A stretch of DNA of 58,106 bases from Mycobacterium sp. (lineage in GTDB: Bacteria > Actinomycetota > Actinomycetes > Mycobacteriales > Mycobacteriaceae): positions 1 to 58,106 of the forward strand of contig NZ_JAFBAR010000053.1 of NCBI RefSeq assembly GCF_019247635.1, written 5' to 3'. Of the stretch, positions 33,748 through 44,892 are shown one piece after another. How positions within the stretch are numbered: position 1 is the first letter of the stretch; each line of letters begins with the position of its first letter. The position numbers and the translations under genes were made by a program. The notes under the pieces are model-generated. The model had not been told where the DNA came from and did no database searches. It saw nothing but the letters and a program-made list of their open reading frames with translations.

Positions 33748-34138
33748 CCTGCGCCCGGCGCACGACCTCGCGGGCCTGGTGGGCGTGCAGCGCGTCGACG
33801 GGACGCGCATTGCTGATGGCATCGCGGCTGCCGTCGCGGGTGACGGTCAGCGACGGATCCGGGGTGAACAGCCAACGCACGATCTCGGTGTCGTGATAGC
33901 CGCCGTCGTGCAGGATCGTCAGCAGCCCGGGCAGGCTCTTGACCACGTGGCCGGTAGTGGTGAAGAAGACCTGCGGCACCACCACGCCGCCAGCGCGTCG
34001 TATTGCGACCAGATGTCCCTCGCGCAGTTGCTGCTGAACCTTGCTGACCGGGACACCAAGCAGTTCGGCGACCCTGGGCAGGTCGTAGATCGGCTCGTCG
34101 GGGTCTAGAACATCGTCGCCGGCGGGAATGCTGCCCAC
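33734..34138 (-). CDS. DNA-binding PknL-substrate-like regulator (Rv2175c-like)
   Basis: The product has about 134 residues. A winged helix-turn-helix (YDLPRVAELLGVPVSKVQQQ) is followed by VVPQVFFTTTGHVVKSLPGLL and a compact C-terminal domain ending in RRAQAMAY. It lies head to head with pknL, and the M. tuberculosis protein is a PknL substrate with a phosphothreonine at position 9. The only ordinary in-frame start is GTG 34138. Upstream codons still encode a homologous STLAQ stretch containing the matching threonine, so the true start may be a non-standard codon further out (to about 34190). Confidence 0.8.
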
Positions 34139-34210
34139 CTGCGCCAGTGTAGAACTTGCTGCGCCGCCGAGTGTGCAGGTTGAGCGCAGCTTCTCCCCTA
34201 CGATTGCCCA

Positions 34211-35485
34211 GTGACTGGAGCAGGCACGGGCGACCCGTTGGCCGGCGCCTTGCTGGACGGTCGCTACCGCGTGCAGGTCAAGATCGCCAGCGGCGGCACC
34301 TCGACGGTGTATCGGGGGCTGGATACTCGGCTCGATCGTCCCGTCGCGCTGAAAGTGATGGACCCCCGCTACGCGGGCGATGCCCAGTTCCTGACCCGGT
34401 TTCAGCTCGAGGCTCGGACCGTCGCCCGGCTGAAAGACCCCGGGCTGGTCGCGGTTTACGACCAGGGCCACGATGGCCGGCACCCCTTTCTGGTGATGGA
34501 GCTCATCGAGGGCGGTACCTTGCGCGAGCTTCTGGACGAGCGCGGTCCGATGCCCCCGCATGCCGTGGTCGCGGTGCTTCGTCCGGTGTTGGGCGGCCTG
34601 GCGGCCGCGCATCGAGCCGGCCTGGTGCACCGCGACGTCAAACCCGAAAACGTCCTGATCTCCGACGACGGGGACGTCAAGATCGCCGATTTCGGCCTGG
34701 TGCGCGCCGTCGCCGCGGCCGGAATCACTTCGACGAGCGTCATCCTGGGCACCGCCGCCTATCTGTCGCCCGAACAGGTGCGCGACGGCAACGCGGGTCC
34801 GCGTAGCGACGTCTACGCCGTCGGGATCCTCACCTACGAGTTGCTGACCGGGCGCACACCGTTCACAGGCGACTCGGCGTTGTCAATCGCCTATCAACGG
34901 CTGGACACCGATGTGCCCCGGCCCGGTGCTGTAATCGATGGTGTCCCAACGCCATTCGACGAGTTGGTGGCGCACGCGACCGCCCGTGACCCCGCGGATC
35001 GATACGCCGACGCCATCGAGATGGCCGGTGAGGTGGACGCGATCGCCGAGGAACTGGCGCTGCCGGCGTTTCGGGTTCCTGCACCGCGCAATTCCGCCCA
35101 GCACCGGTCGGCCGCCTTGCACCACAGCGTGATGACCGAGCGCCCGACGGCCCCGCCGCCGTTGGTTCAACCGCGGTCGTCGGTCCGGCCACCGCCGTCG
35201 CTGGCACAACGGCCGTCGCCGGACCGGCCGCCGGTGCGCAGGCCCACCCTGCAGATGCCACGCGAGCCTACCGCTGCGCCACCAGCGACCCAGCTCGGGC
35301 CCGAACCTGAGAATTACCAAGCGGTTTCGGGCCACTTCGCCGGTATCGCACTGAGCGACTTCGTCTGGGAGCGACAGCGTTCCCGACGGATGGTCCTGAT
35401 CTGGGTGGCGATCGTCGTGGCGCTCACCGGGCTGGTTGCGACCGCGGCGTGGACGATCGGCAGCAACCTCAGCGGCCTGCTATGA
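34211..35485 (+). CDS. pknL: PknL, membrane Ser/Thr protein kinase
   Basis: The product has 424 residues. The kinase domain spans 19-290: glycine loop IASGGTSTVY, Lys48 (VALKVM), HRDVKPEN at 140-147 with catalytic Asp142, DFG at 160-162, and an activation loop with Thr173 and Thr175, which match autophosphorylation sites of the M. tuberculosis kinase. A Pro/Arg-rich juxtamembrane linker of about 100 residues precedes a single C-terminal membrane span (VLIWVAIVVALTGLVATAAW) and only a few outside residues, so there is no sensor domain such as PASTA. Divergent from its probable substrate gene. Confidence 0.96.
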   Translation: MTGAGTGDPLAGALLDGRYRVQVKIASGGTSTVYRGLDTRLDRPVALKVMDPRYAGDAQFLTRFQLEARTVARLKDPGLVAVYDQGHDGRHPFLVMELIEGGTLRELLDERGPMPPHAVVAVLRPVLGGLAAAHRAGLVHRDVKPENVLISDDGDVKIADFGLVRAVAAAGITSTSVILGTAAYLSPEQVRDGNAGPRSDVYAVGILTYELLTGRTPFTGDSALSIAYQRLDTDVPRPGAVIDGVPTPFDELVAHATARDPADRYADAIEMAGEVDAIAEELALPAFRVPAPRNSAQHRSAALHHSVMTERPTAPPPLVQPRSSVRPPPSLAQRPSPDRPPVRRPTLQMPREPTAAPPATQLGPEPENYQAVSGHFAGIALSDFVWERQRSRRMVLIWVAIVVALTGLVATAAWTIGSNLSGLL

Positions 35486-35493
35486 GGGTGGTG

Positions 35494-35541
35494 AGACGCA
35501 AAAGCCCCTGAAACGGTACGTTTTCAGGGGCTTTTGCGTCT
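35494..35541. terminator. Bidirectional terminator between pknL and aroG
   Basis: A perfect 20-bp inverted repeat (AGACGCAAAAGCCCCTGAAA at 35494-35513; its complement at 35522-35541) has an 8-base loop. It lies 9 bp after the pknL stop and 40 bp from the convergent aroG stop. A-rich and T-rich runs inside the stem suit termination in both directions. It shares the GACGCAAA core with two other hairpins in this window. Confidence 0.8.
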
Positions 35542-35581
35542 GCTCGCGCCACCCTTATGCCACCCCTAGTCGCCTAGTCGC

Positions 35582-37048
<1,467 letters not shown>

Positions 37049-37564
37049 TCAGCGCTCAACTCCGCGGCCCGCATCACCGACGGCCGTGATAATGCGGAAT
37101 CGGCGCAGCTGGTCCCGGGCGTCGACCAGCGCGTCGTGCACATCACGCGGCCGCGGCGGCAACCGCGGGCTCCCGCGGTCTTCCCACAACTGGCGCAGTT
37201 CCCGGGTAAATCGGGGTATCGCCTGCGGGAGTCCGGGCATCGGGCCCCACAACTGGCACAGCGCGACGTGGTCGTAGGCGCCCACCCAGGCCCATAGCTC
37301 GATCGGGTCAATCGGCCCGGGGCCGCCGACACTGAAGAACTCTTCCAAGTCATCGCGGATCTGCCGGCGCGAGCGCCACAATTGCGAGGCCGGCGGCGGC
37401 AGTTTGGGCAGAACGTTGGTGCGCACCCAGTTGCCAGCGCGTTCGGCGTCGAATTCGGTGGAGATGGCGTAGTACTCGCGGCCGTCCTCGGCGACCACCC
37501 CGATCGAGATCAGGTCGATGGTGCGGCCGTCCTCGATGAATTCGGTGTCGTAGAAGTACCGCAC
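37049..37564 (-). CDS. DEDD-type 3'-5' exoribonuclease (Rv2179c-like)
   Basis: The product has 171 residues. MRYFYDTEFIEDG gives Asp6 and Glu8 of motif I. ELWAWVGAYDHVALCQLWG carries the motif II Asp, and RPRDVHDALVDARDQLRR gives the motif III His and Asp. The M. tuberculosis protein is the type member of a small RNase T-like family that degrades single-stranded 3' RNA overhangs. It lies 78 bp upstream of aroG on the same strand, possibly co-transcribed. A GTG start is used; no earlier start is open. Confidence 0.92.
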   Translation of the reverse strand: MRYFYDTEFIEDGRTIDLISIGVVAEDGREYYAISTEFDAERAGNWVRTNVLPKLPPPASQLWRSRRQIRDDLEEFFSVGGPGPIDPIELWAWVGAYDHVALCQLWGPMPGLPQAIPRFTRELRQLWEDRGSPRLPPRPRDVHDALVDARDQLRRFRIITAVGDAGRGVER

Positions 37565-37580
37565 CCCGAAAGCCTAATGG

Positions 37581-37643
37581 GGCGAGCAGAGGCGGAATCG
37601 CACGCCGAAGCCCAGGATTCGTGCGATCTTGTGTCTGCTCGCC
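37581..37643. repeat. Imperfect inverted repeat of the GCGAGCAGA hairpin family
   Basis: A 23-base left arm starting GGCGAGCAGA and a right arm ending TCTGCTCGCC (37621-37643) pair at 17 of 23 positions, with a mismatched middle and a 17-base loop. The right arm end lies 10 bp after the stop of the minus-strand membrane-protein gene, so it may terminate that transcript. Confidence 0.6.
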
Positions 37644-37653
37644 ACCGCGAACG

Positions 37654-38529
37654 CTAGCCAATCAAGGCGGGCTCGGTACCCTCCGGCGGCGGCGCGGGGT
37701 GCACATCCTGGTCGAGCTGGGCATCAACGGCGCGCTCGTCGGGCAGCCGGGGGGTACCGGCTATCGCGCACTGCAGCCAGAGCTTGGCCTGCACCACGGG
37801 GCGGCGCCATTTGCGTTCCCGCTCCAGGGCGCGGCGCATCTTCTCCGGCCGATTTGTGTAGCGCCATCGCGCCCACGGCGCGTGCGGGCGCGACAGCCGA
37901 ATAGCGCCAACTACCAGCAGCACAACGATGAACATGCCCAGCAGCCCGGTCCACACCTTGCCCTTGAACAAGACGACCACCGCCAACGGCAGCGTCAGGA
38001 CCAACCCGCCGATCACCAGGGCGTGCAGCACCGAGTGCGGAATCAGCGGATCGGAGCCGTGCCGGATCGGCAGGAAGAACATCAGGGGGTGCAGACCCAT
38101 TATCAACAACCCCGCCACCGCAACCGCGGCGAAGACGGCATCCACCGACGTCCGCCCGTCTTCCTCCCAATAGACGTCGGACAGGTGCAGGATCAACGCG
38201 TACTCGTCGAGCACCAAAGCAGCGCCAATGCCGAAAAAGATTGCCGCAACGGCGAATTCGGGCTGATGTCCGTCCACAGACAGCGCGACCAGCGTCAGTC
38301 CGGAAATCATCACCAAGACCACCCCGAAAGCCACGTGGTGGATGTGCACGGACCCGATGTGGATGTTTCGCGGGTGCCACCACCGTGCCGGCCGACCGGC
38401 CGCGGCGCGACGGCGGATGAAGCGCACGAAGGTGCGCGTGACGAAAAAGGTCAGGATGAAGGCAAGCAGACAGCACAGCAGCGGCAGGCGGCCGCGGTCG
38501 ACGATGCCGTGCTGCAGCCAATGGAACAC
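37654..38529 (-). CDS. Conserved integral membrane protein (Rv2180c-like)
   Basis: The product has 291 residues with about seven transmembrane helices. RWWHPRNIHIGSVHIHHVAFG gives a His cluster (IHIGSVHIHH) just before the second helix and DEYALILHLSDVYWEEDGR a conserved acidic/His segment, a pattern that could bind metal. The C-terminal 70 residues are basic then Pro/Glu-rich and cytoplasmic. The family is unnamed and I know no function. It is minus-strand and divergent from the GT-C gene at 38619, with 89 bp between them. Confidence 0.87.
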   Translation of the reverse strand: MFHWLQHGIVDRGRLPLLCCLLAFILTFFVTRTFVRFIRRRAAAGRPARWWHPRNIHIGSVHIHHVAFGVVLVMISGLTLVALSVDGHQPEFAVAAIFFGIGAALVLDEYALILHLSDVYWEEDGRTSVDAVFAAVAVAGLLIMGLHPLMFFLPIRHGSDPLIPHSVLHALVIGGLVLTLPLAVVVLFKGKVWTGLLGMFIVVLLVVGAIRLSRPHAPWARWRYTNRPEKMRRALERERKWRRPVVQAKLWLQCAIAGTPRLPDERAVDAQLDQDVHPAPPPEGTEPALIG

Positions 38530-38618
38530 TCCACAGAAGCTACGCTCACATCGCCGGACACGGCGGAAGCCGCGCTAGTCAAGGCTGTACCGATCCGAAG
38601 GGTGGCAAGATTTCCCCG

Positions 38619-39788
38619 GTGCTGCGACTGGTAACGGCGATCGGTGTCTCGGATCGTATGCGCAGCGCGTGTTGCGGGGTCGCGGCGGCGTGCGCCGGTG
38701 GCCTCAGCATTTTCGCCGCACAGAACGGCCATGTGAGTCTGACGGCGCTCGTCGGGATCGCAGCCAACGACGGAATTGCACCGCTGGCTCGCCAGAGCGA
38801 CCCACGGTTCGACCTGGTGACCCCGCCCCGGCACTACGACGGCACGTATTACTACGCGATCGCGCGCGACCCAGTGCTGCTGCGAAGCGCCCACACTCTG
38901 ATCGATCAGGCCGCCTACCGCTACGGCCACCCGGTGCACGGCTGGTTAGCCAGCGCGCTGAGTTTCGGCAACGCCGGCGCGGTGCCGCTGGCGCTCGTGG
39001 TGCTAAGCTTGCTCGGTTTGGCCGGCGCGGGGTGGGGCTTCAGCCAGCTTGCGCTGAGTTACAGCAAGTCCGCATGGGTGGGTCTCGTGCCTGCCGTCAG
39101 CCCGGGGCTGCTGTACGCGGCCACGGTAGACACCACCGAAACGGTTGGCGCGGCACTGATTTGTCTTTCCTTTGTGAGCTGGCTGCGTGGACGATTCACC
39201 GTCGCCGCGGTATTGATCGCGGTCACCTGTTTGGACAAAGAGCAGTACATCGCGGTTCCCGTTGGCCTGCTCGGATGGGAGGTCGCGCGTTACGCCAAGA
39301 GCCGGGAACGCGACAAACGTTGGTCGATAAAGCTTGTCGCGATTCTCGCGGGACCCGCCGCGTTGTCCCTGTGGTATCTCTACGTTCATTCGCGCCTGCA
39401 CACCTGGCCGTGGTCGTACGAGCCGGGCAACCTTGGCGGACCGTTTTCCGGCTGGCGCGATGCGCTCGACCTGGCGTGGATGGAGACGAATGGCAACTTC
39501 GAGCAATCGGAAATCGGCACCTTGGCGCCGCCGGTTCTCGTCGCGACGGCGCTGCTGATTCTGCTCGGAGCCGTCGTCGCGCTTCGGCTCTACGCCGTCT
39601 TCGACGCCACCTTGATCGGCCTCGCGGTGATCACGAGCCTGCAGGGATGGCGAACGCTGGTTTTCCCGCACGAACTCTTGCGCACTTCCGCGGTTGCTGC
39701 GACGTTGGCCGTCGTGGCGCTTCTCACGCGTCCTCGGGCGCGGGAACCAGCGGAGCAACGCGACGACCACGAAACGACGCGAGAGTGA
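38619..39788 (+). CDS. GT-C-like multi-pass membrane protein, probable glycosyltransferase
   Basis: The product has 389 residues and about 9-10 hydrophobic segments. The first outside loop reads TPPRHYDGTYYYAIARDP, a YDGxxY(Y)xIA motif common in GT-C transferases that use polyprenyl-phosphate sugars. VTCLDKEQYIAVPVGLLGWE and a large loop with WPWSYEPGNLGGPFSGWRD follow. GTG start; an ATG at 38658 is an alternative. I do not recall a counterpart at this place in M. tuberculosis, so it is probably accessory. The last 65 bases overlap the convergent MptC-paralogue. Donor and acceptor unknown. Confidence 0.75.
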   Translation: MLRLVTAIGVSDRMRSACCGVAAACAGGLSIFAAQNGHVSLTALVGIAANDGIAPLARQSDPRFDLVTPPRHYDGTYYYAIARDPVLLRSAHTLIDQAAYRYGHPVHGWLASALSFGNAGAVPLALVVLSLLGLAGAGWGFSQLALSYSKSAWVGLVPAVSPGLLYAATVDTTETVGAALICLSFVSWLRGRFTVAAVLIAVTCLDKEQYIAVPVGLLGWEVARYAKSRERDKRWSIKLVAILAGPAALSLWYLYVHSRLHTWPWSYEPGNLGGPFSGWRDALDLAWMETNGNFEQSEIGTLAPPVLVATALLILLGAVVALRLYAVFDATLIGLAVITSLQGWRTLVFPHELLRTSAVAATLAVVALLTRPRAREPAEQRDDHETTRE

Positions 39789-41088
39789 AGCGGCGGTCGG
39801 TGTCGCCGACGTCGTCAGACCCGGCTGCTGCGGAGGTAATTGGTGAATCGGCTCGCCGCCGGACCGTCAGGCCGATTGTCACGATCACGGCCAACGCCCA
39901 CCACACATACGAAGTGCCCAGCAATTGCAGCCGCCATGGAGCCGACCATTCATGACCCGACGGCAGCACTTTAATCTGCGACCATTTGGTGACCGCTACT
40001 CCTATCGCGCTGACGGCCAGCAGGACGAGATTACGTTCCCGGTAGCCGACAACTGTCGTCGAAATCAAGACCGGCACTACCCATACCCAGTGGTGCGACC
40101 ACGACACGGGTGATATCAGCAGCGCAAGCAACGCCGCGCACGCGACGCCGAATGCGTCGTATCCGGCCGCGACAGCATGTCGCACGGCCCATACCACCAG
40201 AACCAACACCAGGACGCTGAGCAACAACCACAGCGGTCCGCGCAAGGCGTCCGGGAGGGCTTGCCGGGCAAGGAAACTCAGGATGTTCTGGTTGGTGTTG
40301 AGTCTGAGGTCGGTTAGCCGGCCCGCGGTCCTGGTGACGGTGCCCGTCCAAAAGTCGATCGAATCACGCCATGCAAGTGCAAAACCCACAGCGGTCGCGG
40401 CACCGAATGAGACGACGGCGGTTCGGGCCGCGCGCCAATCCCGCTTGGTGAGGAAATAAAGGAGGAATACCGCGGGAGTGAGCTTGAGGGCAATCGCTAT
40501 CCCAAGCAGGATCCCGCGAGGCAGCAGTGTCCGTCGCGGCAAACAGTCCGCGAGGGCCAACGTCATGATTACGACGTTGATCTGGCCATACCCGAAGTTC
40601 GACCAGATCGGCTCTAGATGCAACGAGGCGAACCCGGTGATTGTCAACGCCAGCCATCCGCGCCGTACGGCCGAGGACTCCCGAGTGACCGCCCATTGCG
40701 GCCAGACCTCCAGCGAATCGAGCACCAGATACACCGCGTACAGCAGAAGCACCAAAGTAATCGCCGTGAAGAGAGCGCTCGCCGTGGGCAGCGACATTAT
40801 CGTGAATACGCTGAAGATGATTGCGGCGATCGGCGGATACGTAAATGCCAAAGGGGTGCCAAGTTCGGTGACGAATTTGTTAGAGCCGGTGGGGCCATAG
40901 AGCTCGATACCTTTCAGCCACGCCCGCGCGCCCATGCGGTATACGTCGAAGTCAAGCCGATAAATTGGCCGGTGGTCGAACCCGAACATTCGATACGCCA
41001 AGATGATCATGGCGACGAGACCGGCCGCTTGAAGCAGCCGCCAACCGCACCACAATATCCATCGTTTAGCTAACTCGGCTTTGCGCAT
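39724..41088 (-). CDS. GT87/DUF2029 mannosyltransferase, MptC paralogue
   Basis: The product has about 454 residues and about 11 transmembrane helices. It shares long blocks with MptC encoded nearby: [60 protein letters not shown] and [11 protein letters not shown]. Thus it is very likely a polyprenyl-phosphomannose-dependent mannosyltransferase acting outside the membrane. The Asp pair in DFDVY is the predicted catalytic site. ATG 41088 is chosen; the frame is open 22 codons further. Its C-terminus has a long hydrophilic tail encoded across the end of the opposite-strand gene. Confidence 0.85.
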   Translation of the reverse strand: MRKAELAKRWILWCGWRLLQAAGLVAMIILAYRMFGFDHRPIYRLDFDVYRMGARAWLKGIELYGPTGSNKFVTELGTPLAFTYPPIAAIIFSVFTIMSLPTASALFTAITLVLLLYAVYLVLDSLEVWPQWAVTRESSAVRRGWLALTITGFASLHLEPIWSNFGYGQINVVIMTLALADCLPRRTLLPRGILLGIAIALKLTPAVFLLYFLTKRDWRAARTAVVSFGAATAVGFALAWRDSIDFWTGTVTRTAGRLTDLRLNTNQNILSFLARQALPDALRGPLWLLLSVLVLVLVVWAVRHAVAAGYDAFGVACAALLALLISPVSWSHHWVWVVPVLISTTVVGYRERNLVLLAVSAIGVAVTKWSQIKVLPSGHEWSAPWRLQLLGTSYVWWALAVIVTIGLTVRRRADSPITSAAAGSDDVGDTDRRFTLASFRGRRVAPLVPAPEDA

Positions 41089-41178
41089 CGGGGGCCAGCC
41101 TATCGGCGATCGCAAGAGCGGCGAAGCCGGTCGCAGCGGGTCGCCGACCATCAACCCCGCGGCGATCGCACAGGCGAG

Positions 41179-42564
41179 CTAGAGGCGCCAGCTGGTACCG
41201 AAGTCGCCGGTGATGACGCCCTTGTGGTTGATGTACGCGAGAAGGCCGAAGCTCATCGCCGCCTGCAGGACGACCAGGACCACCAAGATCGGCCGCCCCC
41301 ACGGCCGCGCCGCGCCGCGGTCGCCCCACAACACCGTCATCGCCGTCCAGAGGGCGACGATCGGCACGATGACTATCAAGTAGTGGCGATAGGAGTCCGC
41401 GCCAGAAAAAGTGATCACCGTGAGCACGCCTCCGTAGCCGAAGAATGCCGACGCGATCAGCAGCGTCTCGCGGCTGTGTCCGAGCAGGATCGTCCCCAGG
41501 GCCGGGCGAGCGGTCCCGAGCGCAGCGCGGACCGCGCGTGCCAGCACCACAAGCGCCACGCCGACGAGCACCACCTCGATGGCTCCCAGTGCATAGGTCG
41601 TGAAGCCACCGACGCGCGGCCCGGCAAGAAAGTCGATGAAATCGTGCTTGCCCAAGGTGTACTGGGTCCCAATGCCGAAGAACTGCGTGAACCAATTCCC
41701 GTAGAAATTTGCCGAGGGCGCGCTGAGATGGGCGTGCCCGCCGCGATGGCCGAGCACCGCCAGCCCCCACGGGATCGCCGGCAGGGCGCCCAAAACGCTG
41801 CCGGCCAGCCAACCCGGCCACGGAAAGGCGCCGCGGTCGTGCACCAGCGTCCAGACGGCGAGCGCGAGCACCAGGAAGGCCACGCCCATGTGCACCTGTG
41901 TCATCAGCGCGCCGACCAGCCCCCAGGCAAAGGCCCCGGCGGGATGTTTGCGATACCACCACGCCGCCAAGATGCCGACCATCGGCAGCGGCAGCACGCT
42001 CGGCGGCCAGATCTTGCGTTCCAAAATGACCGCCACCGGATTGGCCGCCCAAAGCCCCAGCGCCCACAACCACGGTTCGCGCCGCGCCCTCGGCACGGCA
42101 ACGAGGACGAACACTGCGAAGGCGACGAGCGCTAGCACGTTCATTACCTGCACCGCGGCTGCCAGGTCCGGCGGCGAGTGGACGCCGAACAGTCGGAACA
42201 GCCCGGAGAAGATCCAAAGGCTCATGCCTGGGTTCGGTGGACCAATGCTGCTCGGCATGCCGATCGCCGGCCAGCTGCCGGCATGCCCCGCCATCTCCTG
42301 GGCGTGCGAATACGTCCATTGCTCGTCGCGCTTCCACTCGATCGCGCCGTGGAAGGAAAGCCGGAGCACCGCACCAACGCCCAGCACCGCAACCACGCCA
42401 CCCATCGGCGCCGCGCGCCGCAGACGCCGGCAGCGGCGCAGCGCGAGACTCCCGGGCAGCCGCGGTGATTCGGGAGCCAGATGACCGCCGCGATCAGATG
42501 GGCCCGTGTCGGGGTGCGCATCCAGGCGGTGGGGCAACGGCGTAGACGGCTCGACATCTACCAT
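41179..42564 (-). CDS. GT39/PMT-like membrane glycosyltransferase
   Basis: The product has 461 residues. A hydrophilic N-terminus of about 50 residues precedes 10-11 transmembrane helices. The first loop has [19 protein letters not shown], an acidic DE pair as in GT-C enzymes of the PMT/ArnT type, and [20 protein letters not shown] resembles their second conserved loop. It would transfer a sugar from a lipid carrier on the outer membrane face; substrate unknown. The ATG is fixed by AAGGAGGGG six or so bases upstream. It lies 90 bp ahead of the MptC-paralogue on the same strand and is divergent from mptC. Confidence 0.75.
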   Translation of the reverse strand: MVDVEPSTPLPHRLDAHPDTGPSDRGGHLAPESPRLPGSLALRRCRRLRRAAPMGGVVAVLGVGAVLRLSFHGAIEWKRDEQWTYSHAQEMAGHAGSWPAIGMPSSIGPPNPGMSLWIFSGLFRLFGVHSPPDLAAAVQVMNVLALVAFAVFVLVAVPRARREPWLWALGLWAANPVAVILERKIWPPSVLPLPMVGILAAWWYRKHPAGAFAWGLVGALMTQVHMGVAFLVLALAVWTLVHDRGAFPWPGWLAGSVLGALPAIPWGLAVLGHRGGHAHLSAPSANFYGNWFTQFFGIGTQYTLGKHDFIDFLAGPRVGGFTTYALGAIEVVLVGVALVVLARAVRAALGTARPALGTILLGHSRETLLIASAFFGYGGVLTVITFSGADSYRHYLIVIVPIVALWTAMTVLWGDRGAARPWGRPILVVLVVLQAAMSFGLLAYINHKGVITGDFGTSWRL

Positions 42565-42736
42565 CGCCCCTCCTTGTCCCAAAAGCCTGCTGGGTCGGTC
42601 CTGCTTGGATACGCAGGCGCATATTAACGGCCCAGCATCGTTGCAAATCACAGCCGGGCGCATCAGTCGCTGTCGCGTCGGGAGGAGCCCCGCGCTACGC
42701 GGGCGGCCAACGAACACCGTTACGCTGTTTTGCGAA

Positions 42737-44017
42737 ATGAGTAAATGGCGGGGGCGCATAGCGAGCAGTCGACCCGCACAACGGTTGCTGTGGTGCCTCC
42801 TGTGGCTGGTCGCCGCCGCTGCGCTGTGCTGGCTGGCACTGCAGTTGTTCGGTCACATCCCCTACCGCGTCGACATCGACGTCTATCAGATGGGTGCTCA
42901 AGCCTGGCTGGACGGGCATCCGCTGTATGCCGGCGACGTGATGTTCCACACGCCGATCGTGGATCTGCCCTTCACCTATCCCCCACTGGCCGCGATCGTC
43001 TTCTGCCCGTTCGCCTGGTTGCACATGCCGGCCGCGAGCGTCGCGATCACGGTGTTGAGCTTGGTGTTGTTGGTTGTCTCGACGGACATCGTGCTGACCC
43101 GGCTTGACGTGTGGGCCACCTCGACAGTGCTGTCCGGTCCGGCCTGGTTGCGCCGGCTGTGGCTGAGCGTGGTCATCGTGGTGCCGGCGTCGATCTGGCT
43201 TGAGCCCATCAGCTCGAACTTCGCCTATGGCCAGATCAACGTGGTCCTGATGATGCTCGTGATCGCCGACTGCGTTCCGCGGCACACGCCGTGGCCACGC
43301 GGGCTGCTGATGGGCTTGGCAATAGCGCTGAAACTCACACCCGCGGTGTTTCTGCTCTACTTCCTGGTGCGTCGCGACAACCGCGCGGCACTGACCACGC
43401 TGGCCTCTTTCGCGGCTGGGACGCTGATCGGTTTCGCCTTGGCCTGGAGCGACTCTTTGGAGTATTGGACTACCACGGTGCACCACACCGACCGGATTGG
43501 TTCGGCAGCACTCAACACCGACCAGAACATCGCGGGCGCACTCGCCCGGACCGGGCTGGGGGAACACGAACGTTTCGTGCTGTGGCTGGTTGGGGCGCTG
43601 GTCGTGCTGGCCGCGACCGTATGGGCGATGCGACGCGTGCTGCAAGCCGGCGAGCCGGTGCTGGCGGTTATTTGCGTGGCCCTCTTCGGGCTGTTGGTCT
43701 CACCGGTGTCCTGGTCGCACCATTGGGTATGGGTGCTCCCCACGCTGCTGGTGACGGGGGTCTTGGGCTGGCGACGGCGCAATATCGCGCTGGCGGTGCT
43801 GTGTGTTGCCGGCATCGCGGTGATGAGGTGGAGCCCGATCGATTTGCTTCCAAAGCACAAAGAGTGGACCGCGGTGTGGTGGCGTCAACTCGTCGGGATG
43901 TCCTACGTGTGGTGGGCGCTGGCCGTGATCGTCGCCGCCGGACTCACCATCCGGTCGAGGGTGACCGCGCAGACGTCGCCCACGCCGGAGCTGACGACGC
44001 TGTCGGCCGCCACGTGA
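42737..44017 (+). CDS. mptC: MptC, alpha-1,2-mannosyltransferase of LM/LAM
   Basis: The product has 426 residues. It is a GT87-type membrane enzyme that adds alpha-1,2-mannose branches to the lipomannan and LAM core using decaprenyl-phosphomannose. About 11 transmembrane helices are present; [18 protein letters not shown] holds the catalytic Asp region in the first loop, with [14 protein letters not shown] and [17 protein letters not shown] conserved. ATG 42737 gives the length of M. tuberculosis Rv2181. Gene order next to the PlsC-like gene supports orthology, while the gene at 39724 is the paralogue. Confidence 0.9.
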   Translation: MSKWRGRIASSRPAQRLLWCLLWLVAAAALCWLALQLFGHIPYRVDIDVYQMGAQAWLDGHPLYAGDVMFHTPIVDLPFTYPPLAAIVFCPFAWLHMPAASVAITVLSLVLLVVSTDIVLTRLDVWATSTVLSGPAWLRRLWLSVVIVVPASIWLEPISSNFAYGQINVVLMMLVIADCVPRHTPWPRGLLMGLAIALKLTPAVFLLYFLVRRDNRAALTTLASFAAGTLIGFALAWSDSLEYWTTTVHHTDRIGSAALNTDQNIAGALARTGLGEHERFVLWLVGALVVLAATVWAMRRVLQAGEPVLAVICVALFGLLVSPVSWSHHWVWVLPTLLVTGVLGWRRRNIALAVLCVAGIAVMRWSPIDLLPKHKEWTAVWWRQLVGMSYVWWALAVIVAAGLTIRSRVTAQTSPTPELTTLSAAT

Positions 44018-44077
44018 CGTTCATCGGGACTTGATCTCGGCAAGGTTCGTGGGACCAGTCGGTCACGATACCGTCGG

Positions 44078-44797
44078 CTAACCGGCGGCCGTCTCGGGAA
44101 TGCGCGCGGCGTCGGCCGCTGGGTTGCCCTGGTCCTTGACGGTCGCCGCGTAGATGTCGACGTACTCCTGGTCGGACAACCCCATCAGTTCGTAAATCAC
44201 CTCGTCGGTGACGGCGCGCTCGATGAAGCGGTTGCCTTCCAAGCCCTCGAAACGTGAGAAGTCCATCGGCTTGCCGAATCGCACGGTGACGCGCCCGAAT
44301 CGCAACCTCGAGGTACCCGGCGGGTTGACGACGTTGGTCCCGATCATCGCGACCGGGATCACCGGAACGCCCGTCTGCAGGGCCAGCCGCGCCAATCCGG
44401 TCTTGCCCTTGTACAGCCTGCCGTCCGGCGAGCGGGTGCCCTCGGGATACATGCCCAATAACTTGCCCTCGCCCAACACCCGCTCGGCAGTGTCGAGTGC
44501 GGCTTGAGCGGCGTCGGCATCGCTGCGGTCGATCGGTACTTGGCCGACGGCGGTGAAGAACCACCGGCTGAACCAGCCCTTCAGCCCTGTGCCGGTGAAG
44601 TATTCGGCTTTGGCAAGAAACGTAATTCGGCGACGCACCACCAAAGGAAGAAAAAAGCTATCCATGACCGCCAGGTGATTGCTGGCCAGGATCGCCGGAC
44701 CAGAACTCGGAACATATTGCAGGCCTTCAACTTTCGGGCGACCGAGCACGGACAGCAGCGGGCCCAGGAGAATGTACTTGAATAGCCAGTACCACAT
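44078..44797 (-). CDS. PlsC-family 1-acylglycerol-phosphate acyltransferase (Rv2182c-like)
   Basis: The product has 239 residues. It transfers an acyl chain to lysophosphatidic acid or a related lipid. The catalytic HX4D box is SNHLAVMDSFF, and the phosphate-binding box is YPEGTRSPDG, both intact with normal spacing. VPVIPVAMIGTNVVNPPG is the fourth family block. An N-terminal hydrophobic helix anchors it to the membrane. It is the last gene of a minus-strand set that includes an ATPase and START-like proteins, suggesting a lipid handling role for the whole set. Confidence 0.92.
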   Translation of the reverse strand: MWYWLFKYILLGPLLSVLGRPKVEGLQYVPSSGPAILASNHLAVMDSFFLPLVVRRRITFLAKAEYFTGTGLKGWFSRWFFTAVGQVPIDRSDADAAQAALDTAERVLGEGKLLGMYPEGTRSPDGRLYKGKTGLARLALQTGVPVIPVAMIGTNVVNPPGTSRLRFGRVTVRFGKPMDFSRFEGLEGNRFIERAVTDEVIYELMGLSDQEYVDIYAATVKDQGNPAADAARIPETAAG

Positions 44798-44892
44798 GGC
44801 CCCTCCCTCTCACCCGCGCACCCAACGGCGTCAGCGCCAACTGTACCCATCTGCGACGGACGGGACCACCTCGACGCGGCTGGACCCAGGGA

